This document shows, one piece after another, positions 7,706-13,459 of a DNA stretch of 15,521 nucleotides. A program made the translations under genes and the position numbers. The stretch is from Syntrophomonadaceae bacterium. GTDB taxonomy: Bacteria > Bacillota > Dethiobacteria > DTU022. The DNA lies in contig SKPU01000067.1 of NCBI GenBank assembly GCA_007119335.1, positions 1-15,521 on the forward strand. Direction: 5' to 3'. The stretch's first letter is position 1, and each line of letters begins with the position of its first letter. Below the pieces are notes generated by a model. That model was not told the DNA's origin, ran no database searches, and worked only from the letters and a program-made list of their open reading frames with translations.

Positions 7706-8584
7706 CTAATCTACATAGATTTCCTGAAGATTAGGTTCGTGGAGCTCCCCTGATAAATCATCAAGGAAAATATCTAACTCTCTGACATCAACTGCCAGAC
7801 CAATCACTTCCGATGGTTCATTGCTGCTCCTTGTTGCATAAACCACACCGACAACCTCACCCTGCTCATTAAAAAGCGGACTGCCGCTGCTGCCGGGATA
7901 AACTGCAGCTTCGACAACCAGGATAGGTATGTCCCGATTGTGGTTTTCAGCGTAACCCAGTAAAACTCCCATATTAGCAATCCGGGCAAATTGAAGAGGA
8001 TTACCGATAATGAGCAGTTCATCGCCCGGTTGGGCCGAACGGCCCGATAAAGGGACCGAGGGGAGATCTTCTGCCTCGAGTTCAATTAATCCCAGGTCAA
8101 CATGCGGTGAAACATGGATCTCCCGGGCGGAATAAGTACCTCGGCCGGGGAAAGAAACCCTGACCGCCATGGCATCTTCAATCACGTGACGATTAGTAAC
8201 AATCAGACCCCCGGGATCAATATTGAAGCCTGTTGCCCGCGTTTGTCCTCCCGGAGCTCCGGAACGGGTTTCAACGTTAACCTGGACTACAGATTCCCTT
8301 GAATCAAGGACCACCGGATCATCGGATAAGCTCCATGATTCAGTGAGAAATTCCAGGGGAGGACCTACAAAAACATAGATACCCCGACCGACTACGGTGA
8401 ATAAAAACATCAGGGCCAGGACAAGAGCAATAATCCCCAGAACACTGCGGCGGGACCTTGACAATGCGACTACATCATCAATATCAGTGGCCTGATCCGC
8501 ATTATTTTCATATTTACGGTTGATCTCTTTGATCAATTCATGATCGAGATCATCTTTATGATGATTATCTTTGTTCGAGACGAT
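7706..8584 (-). CDS. Membrane-anchored trypsin-like serine protease (S1C-like, no PDZ)
   Basis: An N-terminal charged tail of about 45 residues is followed by one membrane helix (SVLGIIALVLALMFLFTVVG) and then an extracytoplasmic protease domain. Numbered from the TTG at 8536, the triad is H117 (TNRHVI), D147 (HVDLGLIEL) and S217 (PGSSGSPL). A C-terminal PDZ domain, usual in HtrA/DegP, is absent, so the protein is short. TTG 8536 has no Shine-Dalgarno. The frame stays open upstream to a TGA at 8588-8590, with hydrophilic sequence (SNKDNHHKDDLDHE). An AAAGGAG (8597-8591) sits 6 bases before ATC 8584-8582, so I extend to that codon; TTG 8536 is the fallback. It probably degrades or senses misfolded envelope proteins; the substrate is unknown. 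A promoter is proposed at 8655-8683. Confidence 0.85.
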   Translation of the reverse strand: MVSNKDNHHKDDLDHELIKEINRKYENNADQATDIDDVVALSRSRRSVLGIIALVLALMFLFTVVGRGIYVFVGPPLEFLTESWSLSDDPVVLDSRESVVQVNVETRSGAPGGQTRATGFNIDPGGLIVTNRHVIEDAMAVRVSFPGRGTYSAREIHVSPHVDLGLIELEAEDLPSVPLSGRSAQPGDELLIIGNPLQFARIANMGVLLGYAENHNRDIPILVVEAAVYPGSSGSPLFNEQGEVVGVVYATRSSNEPSEVIGLAVDVRELDIFLDDLSGELHEPNLQEIYVD

Positions 8585-8654
8585 TTTTCACTCCTTTATC
8601 ATGCCGTTCCCTGCAGGCTTGTAACCTGACACTCATGGCCCTGTGTCTGCCCAG

Positions 8655-8683
8655 ATCATAACATCAAGCTTCCTGTAAAACAA
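8655..8683 (-). promoter_or_regulatory. Sigma-A type promoter for the serine protease gene
   Basis: On the minus strand, TTGTTT (8683-8678), a 17-base spacer and TATGAT (8660-8655) preceded by TG at the extended -10 position. It lies about 70 bases before the proposed protease start. Confidence 0.55.
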
Positions 8684-8696
8684 AATCCGAATAATA

Positions 8697-8725
8697 TTGT
8701 TCCTAAAACTACCAGGCGTTATAAT
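8697..8725 (+). promoter_or_regulatory. Candidate sigma-A promoter for the 86-aa gene
   Basis: TTGTTC (8697-8702), a 17-base spacer, and a perfect TATAAT (8720-8725). It is divergent from the protease promoter. The -10 is strong and the -35 only partly matches. Confidence 0.5.
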
Positions 8726-8779
8726 TATAGCAGAAGCTTGATAAGCAAGCGAGGTGAACGCCCTTTGCGGGGCCGGAAA

Positions 8780-9040
8780 ATGACAGATTTTAAAAACAGA
8801 CAACCGTTTACTGACCGGGAAAAAGAAGCCTTAAAGAAAAAGATCCACCGTGCTTTACTCGAAGCAAGAAACGCACAGCACGAAGGCGATCACGAGGTAG
8901 CCCGGGCGATTGTGCGCAAGATGATGAGCGAAGCGGCCCCGGCAGCCTACCGGGCCAACCTGGAAGGCGGCTTTAACTGGGTGGTGGAAGCCCTGAGGCC
9001 GCTCGATGAAATGCTGCTTCCCGAAGATGAAGAATGTTAG
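8780..9040 (+). CDS. Hypothetical protein, 86 aa
   Basis: Small soluble, highly charged and probably helical protein (MTDFKNRQPFTDREKEALKK at the start), with an alanine/arginine-rich middle (RALLEARNAQ, HEVARAIVRKMM) and an acidic end (LLPEDEEC). I do not recognise a family. No membrane helix or signal peptide is present. I chose ATG 8780, which has GGGG at 8769-8772. In-frame TTG codons at 8738 and 8765 could extend it, and GCGAGGTG at 8750 would suit the 8765 start. Codon use resembles the neighbours. It is transcribed alone, away from the protease, from the promoter at 8697-8725. No function is proposed. Confidence 0.65.
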   Translation: MTDFKNRQPFTDREKEALKKKIHRALLEARNAQHEGDHEVARAIVRKMMSEAAPAAYRANLEGGFNWVVEALRPLDEMLLPEDEEC

Positions 9041-9058
9041 CAAACAGTTTACAACGAC

Positions 9059-9118
9059 AGTAAACATGTGCCCTGGTACGCTTTTATTAGTAAACATGCG
9101 CCAGGGTGCACTTCTATT
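9059..9118. repeat. Two tandem imperfect 30-bp direct repeats
   Basis: Units 9059-9088 and 9089-9118 each begin AGTAAACATG and end CTT[TC]TATT. Between these ends lies a CCAGGG core that appears inverted (CCCTGG) in the first unit. A decayed third start (AGCATG) follows at 9119. Non-coding, downstream of the 86-aa gene. Confidence 0.7.
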
Positions 9119-9157
9119 AGCATGCTCTTGCCAGGCAGCCTGATCGCTCCCCATTAT

Positions 9158-9202
9158 GCCAGGGGTAGCCAGGGGTAGAGCTAGATCTCTCTTACCCCTG
9201 GC
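9158..9202. repeat. Duplicated 10-mer forming alternative hairpins
   Basis: GCCAGGGGTA occurs twice in tandem (9158-9167 and 9168-9177), and its reverse complement TACCCCTGGC lies at 9193-9202. Either copy can form a 10-bp stem. No T run follows on either strand, so a terminator role is doubtful. Confidence 0.7.
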
Positions 9203-9228
9203 AGTTTCAGCCCCATAAAGGGTGTTGG

Positions 9229-9250
9229 AAAAACCGTCCCCAGACACGGT
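9229..9250 (-). terminator. Candidate terminator of the sppA-yip1 unit
   Basis: Read on the minus strand: ACCGT (9250-9246), an 8-base loop, ACGGT (9237-9233), then a TTTTT run to 9229, starting 12 bases after the yip1 stop. The stem is short, so strength is uncertain. The GGGGACGGTT core resembles dispersed intergenic repeats I recall from clostridial genomes. Confidence 0.5.
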
Positions 9251-9262
9251 AGGGAAGCGCAC

Positions 9263-9856
9263 TTAGATTGTAAACAGAAAAGCTGTCACCAGGGCAATCA
9301 CAGCAATGACCACCGGGATAGCGATTATAATCAAATGAATTACATAGGCGCCAATGCTTGCACCTGTCGAAATACCATGGCTCTCTCGTAAAGCAATCAC
9401 CCGAAGAACAATGACCCATAGCATAAGACCGGAAGCAGTCAAGCCAGCTAAAATCGCGCCCACAACACCAAGATAAACAGAAACCAGGCTTACCGGAACG
9501 CTAATGATCAGCGGAAATTCAGCAAAGCAGTATGCAGAGAAAAAGTTCCAGTAACCGCCCTGGCCGCCAAACAACTTCGCAATAAGATGCAGGAGGCCGG
9601 TCATAATAAATAATCCGACTACTGTAATAAGCGCCCCAAAACTAAACATATATAAAGGAGCGATGAAGATATCCATATCAATCATGGTTTCTTCGATGCC
9701 TTTACCCCCGAGAGTATTCACAGCCAGGGTCAGCACGCTAACTCCCAATGCAACCAGCAAAGCCCAGCCAACTGGTTTTTCACGGGCAATTTCGTTTAAA
9801 GTCTGCACCGGCCGGGCCATCACCCCAAAAAGCCATTCAATCACTTTATCAAACAT
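9263..9856 (-). CDS. YIP1 family integral membrane protein
   Basis: Membrane protein of 197 residues with about five hydrophobic helices. The N-terminus (MFDKVIEWLFGVMARPVQTL) carries the amphipathic segment and the RPVQTL-type motif seen in bacterial YIP1-domain proteins. Helices follow around VGWALLVALGVSVLTLAV, ALITVVGLFIMTGLLHLIAK and later segments. The function of bacterial members is not established. ATG 9856 is chosen because GAGGAGGT (9871-9864) lies 8 bases upstream; a TTG at 9877 would add seven residues and put that site inside the gene. It follows sppA by 45 bases on the same strand, so the two are probably co-transcribed and both act at the cytoplasmic membrane. Confidence 0.8.
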   Translation of the reverse strand: MFDKVIEWLFGVMARPVQTLNEIAREKPVGWALLVALGVSVLTLAVNTLGGKGIEETMIDMDIFIAPLYMFSFGALITVVGLFIMTGLLHLIAKLFGGQGGYWNFFSAYCFAEFPLIISVPVSLVSVYLGVVGAILAGLTASGLMLWVIVLRVIALRESHGISTGASIGAYVIHLIIIAIPVVIAVIALVTAFLFTI

Positions 9857-9901
9857 TTTTACAACCTCCTCAGCCAATTAGCAAACCGGGTCTATTGCTA
9901 C

Positions 9902-10834
9902 TTATCTAACCTCGTAACGAATATCGGGAGGTACTCCTTCTCGTAATTTATCAAGCATTATTATCTCCGGATCAGTAAATGCTCTCTCCAGGGTCGCCAA
10001 GACATTGTATCCATAATCAAAAAGCTGCTCAAACAATGAGGGCGGCGGAAATTCATGACGAATAGGATCTTCAAGCTCATTCATTTCGGCCAGGTAATCT
10101 ATAGCCTCGTCTAAACCACCCAGTTTATCGACCAGGCCCAATTCTTTAGCCTGGGTACCTATAAACAGTTCACCGGTAGCCAGTTCGCGGACTTCGTCGG
10201 GGTCCATATCCCTTCCTTCAGCCACATCATTAATAAATTGATAATAAGCCTCATCAGAAATGTTCTGCATAATTTCCCGTTCTTCGTCAGTCAGTGAACG
10301 GCTGAACATATCTTTATGTTCACCTGACTTGATGTTCTCTACTTTGATCCCCAGTTTTTCATACAGTCCTTCCAAATCCATGACTGAACTAATCACCCCA
10401 ATCGAACCGGTCACTGTGCCCGGATGGGCGACAATCCCCTGGGCCGGGGCGGCAATATAGTAACCTCCTGAAGCAGCCATGTCTGCCATTGATACCACGA
10501 CCGGTTTTTCAAAATCCCTAATCATGGCAGCAATGCTCTGCGAAGCCGCTATAGATCCTCCCGGACTTTCGACCCTTAAGACCACCCCTTCAATACTGGG
10601 ATCTTCTGCCGCTTTTTCGAGCTGCCGGTAAACCTGGTCAGGTGTTATGCCTCCGCCTAAAAATCCGCCCCCCATTTCCATGATCGATCCGGTCAACCTT
10701 ACAACCACAACCTTCTCCTGATCAGCCACTTCGGGATCTCGACTCAGATCAGCGCCATTAATAAAAGGCAGCGCTAATACCGCAGCAACGGAGATGGTGA
10801 CTAAAGCGATGATAAATATTTTCCGTTTCTTCAT
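9902..10834 (-). CDS. sppA: Signal peptide peptidase SppA (short, Gram-positive type)
   Basis: Membrane-bound serine-lysine protease of 310 residues that degrades leftover signal peptides and possibly other membrane peptides. An N-terminal anchor (KIFIIALVTISVAAVLALPF) is followed by a clp-like fold. The dyad is S122 (MAASGGYY) and K174 (SGEHKDMFSR). Their 52-residue spacing equals the S147/K199 spacing known in Bacillus subtilis SppA. The oxyanion region SPGGS is near residue 90, and GTVTGSIGV near 140. The length is that of the single-domain Gram-positive form, not the double-length Escherichia coli one. ATG 10834 is preceded by a G-rich GGGGGGT (10849-10843). It is followed by yip1. The 227-base gap upstream is shared with the divergent cupin gene; I cannot call an sppA promoter there. 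Confidence 0.95.
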   Translation of the reverse strand: MKKRKIFIIALVTISVAAVLALPFINGADLSRDPEVADQEKVVVVRLTGSIMEMGGGFLGGGITPDQVYRQLEKAAEDPSIEGVVLRVESPGGSIAASQSIAAMIRDFEKPVVVSMADMAASGGYYIAAPAQGIVAHPGTVTGSIGVISSVMDLEGLYEKLGIKVENIKSGEHKDMFSRSLTDEEREIMQNISDEAYYQFINDVAEGRDMDPDEVRELATGELFIGTQAKELGLVDKLGGLDEAIDYLAEMNELEDPIRHEFPPPSLFEQLFDYGYNVLATLERAFTDPEIIMLDKLREGVPPDIRYEVR

Positions 10835-10977
10835 TTCTAAACACCCCCCAAAATTATCAGATCAAGCTTTTGCTTTTAAGTGCTCATTTAGGCTAATGTG
10901 GACACTTGAAGATGGTTAATAATTATTGATTAGTTTCTTACCTACCAATTTTACACGATTTGAATTCAAAAAAATAG

Positions 10978-11006
10978 TTGTGAACACAAACTTCCTGTGC
11001 TAAAAT
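10978..11006 (+). promoter_or_regulatory. Extended -10 sigma-A promoter for the cupin-flavodiiron unit
   Basis: TTGTGA (10978-10983), a 17-base spacer, TAAAAT (11001-11006) with TGC just before the -10. The -35 box sits in a small palindrome, TTGTG-AA-CACAA (10978-10989). TTGTGAA is also a Rex-type half-site, and a single TTCACAA half-site occurs at 11034-11040, but no full Rex operator is present. Confidence 0.6.
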
Positions 11007-11061
11007 ATACTTAACCGCTATGGTTATATTTTATTCACAAGTTTAGGAGGGAAGCATTGTT

Positions 11062-11388
11062 ATGGATCACGAAAATTTATTAGCAAATGCGGTTACTCTG
11101 AAAACACTGGTTGATTACCAGGAGGGATCCGTTGTAAGCAAAGAAATTTTGAAAAAAGATAACGGAAGCGTCACTTTATTTGCCTTTGAGAAAGGACAGG
11201 GCTTAAGTGAACATACTGCTCCTTTTGAAGCCCTGGTTTGCATTCTGGACGGAAAAGCAGAAATAACTATCTCCGGGAAGGCTCATGTTCTTAAAGAAGG
11301 TGAGATGATCATCATGCCGGCCGATCAACCGCACGCCCTGCAGGCAAATGATCGCTTCAAAATGATGCTGGTCATGATCAAATCATAA
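11062..11388 (+). CDS. Small single-domain cupin protein
   Basis: Single beta-barrel cupin of 108 residues. The first cupin motif is visible around residue 50 (EHTAPFEALVCILDG): the first metal-ligand His is kept, the second His is Ala, and the Glu is present. The second motif (GEMIIMPADQPHALQAN) has the usual Pro, His and Asn. With three of four typical ligands it may still bind a metal. Substrate unknown; similar proteins are often found in stress or regulatory contexts. ATG 11062 follows GGAGG at 11046-11050 with a longish spacing of 11. It is the first gene of a unit with the flavodiiron protein 48 bases downstream, suggesting a part in the response to oxygen or nitric oxide. Confidence 0.85.
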   Translation: MDHENLLANAVTLKTLVDYQEGSVVSKEILKKDNGSVTLFAFEKGQGLSEHTAPFEALVCILDGKAEITISGKAHVLKEGEMIIMPADQPHALQANDRFKMMLVMIKS

Positions 11389-11436
11389 TCAAAAGAACGA
11401 GTTTACCCCAAAAAATTCAAACAGGAGGTTTTCTAA

Positions 11437-12633
11437 ATGTCTTTTAAAGTCAATGAACATGTAACCTGGGTAGGCAAAATCGACTGGGAACTGCGCAAAT
11501 TTCACGGTGAAGAACTGAGCACCCACGAGGGAAGCAGCTACAATTCCTACCTGGTCAGGGGCAATGATAAGACGGTCTTGATAGACACTGTCTGGGGGCC
11601 TTTTGCTAAAGAGTTTGTTGAAAACCTGAAGAAGGAAATTGACCTCAACGAGATAGACTATATCGTAGCCAACCACGGTGAAACTGACCACAGCGGAGCT
11701 TTGCCCGAGCTACTCCGTGAAATACCGGGCACTCCGGTATACTGCAGTAAAGCCGGGGTTAAGTCGCTTAGCGGGCATTACCACGAAGACTGGAACTTTC
11801 AACCTGTTAAAACCGGAGACAAACTTGATCTCGGCGGAAAAGAGCTGATTTTTATCGAAGCTAAAATGCTCCACTGGCCGGACAGTATGTTCTGCTACCT
11901 GACCGGTGATAACATACTATTTTCTAATGACGCTTTCGGTCAGCATTACGCCTCAGAGCACATGTTCAACGACCTGGTTGACCAGTGCGAATTATTTAGG
12001 GAGGCAATAAAGTATTACGCTAACATCCTCACTCCTTTCAGTAAAATGGTCTCTGCTAAAATCAAAGAAGTGGTCGGAATGAATGTGCCTGTTGATATGA
12101 TTTGCCCCAGCCACGGAGTGATCTGGCGCGAAGATCCGCTACAGATTGTTAACACTTATATGGAGTGGGCAGCCCACTACCAGGAAAATCAGGTTACCAT
12201 TGTTTATGATACAATGTGGGATGGCACCAGGCGAGCTGCAGAAGAGATTGCCCGGGGAATCGGAGAAGCAAATGATGACATAACTATTAAGCTTTTTAAC
12301 GCTGCCCGGTCGGATACCAATGATATAATCACCGAAATTTTTAAATCTCGCGGAATTGTGGTCGGATCGCCAACCATCAATAAGGGCATGCTGCATTCGA
12401 TTAGCGCTCTCCTTGATATAGCTAAAGGTTTAAATTTTGAGCAGAAAAAAGCTAGTGCCTTCGGCTGTTACGGCTGGAGTGGTGAGTCGGTCAAATTAGT
12501 AAATGAGATGCTTACAGATGCCGGCTTCGAGTTGATCAACGAAGAAGGGCTGCGGATGTTGTGGAGCCCGGACCAGGAAGCAGTCGCGGCGGCAAATGCT
12601 TACGGAAATCAAATTGGCAAGGCCCTCGCTTAG
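11437..12633 (+). CDS. fprA: Flavodiiron protein (A-type flavoprotein, FprA/Roo family)
   Basis: Cytoplasmic enzyme that reduces O2 to water, or NO to N2O, protecting anaerobes. It has 398 residues, the standard two-domain class A size. The N-terminal metallo-beta-lactamase-like domain carries the diiron ligands H80, E82, D84 and H85 (NHGETDH), H146 (LHWPD), D165 (SNDAFG) and H226 (PSHGVIW). From about residue 252 there is a flavodoxin domain (TIVYDTMWDGT FMN loop, GSPTINKG, GCYGWSGE). ATG 11437 has ACAGGAGG 9 bases upstream. No rubredoxin or flavin reductase gene is beside it, so the electron donor (rubredoxin, or F420H2 as in methanogens) is not shown; rubredoxin is most likely in this setting. 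It is probably co-transcribed with the cupin gene. Confidence 0.95.
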   Translation: MSFKVNEHVTWVGKIDWELRKFHGEELSTHEGSSYNSYLVRGNDKTVLIDTVWGPFAKEFVENLKKEIDLNEIDYIVANHGETDHSGALPELLREIPGTPVYCSKAGVKSLSGHYHEDWNFQPVKTGDKLDLGGKELIFIEAKMLHWPDSMFCYLTGDNILFSNDAFGQHYASEHMFNDLVDQCELFREAIKYYANILTPFSKMVSAKIKEVVGMNVPVDMICPSHGVIWREDPLQIVNTYMEWAAHYQENQVTIVYDTMWDGTRRAAEEIARGIGEANDDITIKLFNAARSDTNDIITEIFKSRGIVVGSPTINKGMLHSISALLDIAKGLNFEQKKASAFGCYGWSGESVKLVNEMLTDAGFELINEEGLRMLWSPDQEAVAAANAYGNQIGKALA

Positions 12634-12702
12634 CTTTGCCTAAATGCTCTAATGACCCTGAAAGAGAATAGTGATCCTAAAAAGAGGTTAAATTTTGACC
12701 AG

Positions 12703-12725
12703 GCGGCCTGCGCGATGCAGGCCGC
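12703..12725. other. Strong GC-rich hairpin between convergent fprA and tetR
   Basis: GCGGCCTGC (12703-12711) and GCAGGCCGC (12717-12725) form a perfect 9-bp stem with a 5-base loop. It lies in the gap between two convergent genes, where a bidirectional terminator is expected. Neither side has a good T run, so intrinsic termination is uncertain. Confidence 0.5.
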
Positions 12726-12774
12726 TATTAACTTAAACAGGAGCCGGAAGATGGATCAATTCACCGAGCAGTGC

Positions 12775-13410
12775 TTATTGGCTGATTTTGTCCTGGGCCG
12801 GGGTTTCAAGATTGCCTATACCGTTCCAGAACAAATCAAGCAAACCGGTTAAATGCTTTTCTTCTATATCAAGATCATCTAAAACGACCATCCCGCCCAC
12901 CACTATACAGTTTAAAGCCAGGAAAAGGCGTCCGGCCATTTCCACATCAACATCAGAGCGTATTTCATCCCGATCAATGCCTTTTTTAATCAAGTCAGTT
13001 ATACCATCCAACAATTCCTGGCGTCTTTTCAAGACCCAGGATTGTAATTCCTGAAGATTGAGGGGCCGCTCGTTGAATAAAAGGTTTAATTTGCTGCGAT
13101 TTTCTTTTAATAACTCAAGATGAGTGGTAATTATATCCTTCATAGTTTGTTTAACCGAAGACCTGTCAACAAGATGTTTGCTGAAAGATTGCAAGTAAGC
13201 ATCAGCACAAAAAGAAAAGCTTTCTCTAAACAAATCCTCTTTACTGGAAAAATATTCGTAGACAGTTCCCTTCCCTACTTCAGCCTGCTTTGCTATTTCG
13301 GTAATGGTAACTTTATAAAAGTCATTTTCCAGAAACTGGTCCACCGCAGCGAGCAGAATCTGTTCTCTTTTGTTACCAACACCACTTTTATGATTGTTTG
13401 CTGCCGTCAT
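12775..13410 (-). CDS. TetR/AcrR family transcriptional regulator
   Basis: DNA-binding repressor of 211 residues. The N-terminal helix-turn-helix is clear: KREQILLAAVDQFLENDFYK, then TITEIAKQAEVGKGTVYEYF and KEDLF at about residues 14-61. The C-terminal ligand-binding half is all-helical and matches no specific subfamily I can name. ATG 13410 has AAGGGG at 13426-13421. The gene starts 49 bases after the RND exporter stop on the same strand, so it is probably the last gene of the exporter operon, repressing it until a toxic ligand binds. The operator would lie upstream of the exporter operon, outside the window. Confidence 0.92.
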   Translation of the reverse strand: MTAANNHKSGVGNKREQILLAAVDQFLENDFYKVTITEIAKQAEVGKGTVYEYFSSKEDLFRESFSFCADAYLQSFSKHLVDRSSVKQTMKDIITTHLELLKENRSKLNLLFNERPLNLQELQSWVLKRRQELLDGITDLIKKGIDRDEIRSDVDVEMAGRLFLALNCIVVGGMVVLDDLDIEEKHLTGLLDLFWNGIGNLETPAQDKISQ

Positions 13411-13459
13411 TTAGACAAAACCCCTTTCATGCAATCATCGTCGACCCTTTTAATGATGT

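Noticed and set aside
9059..9118. Possible CRISPR repeats
   Set aside because: Only two adjacent 30-bp units without spacers, and no cas genes nearby.
12652..12852. 66-codon ORF after fprA
   Set aside because: No ribosome site at its first ATG, overlaps tetR antisense, contains a likely transcription hairpin; kept only as a low-interest finding.
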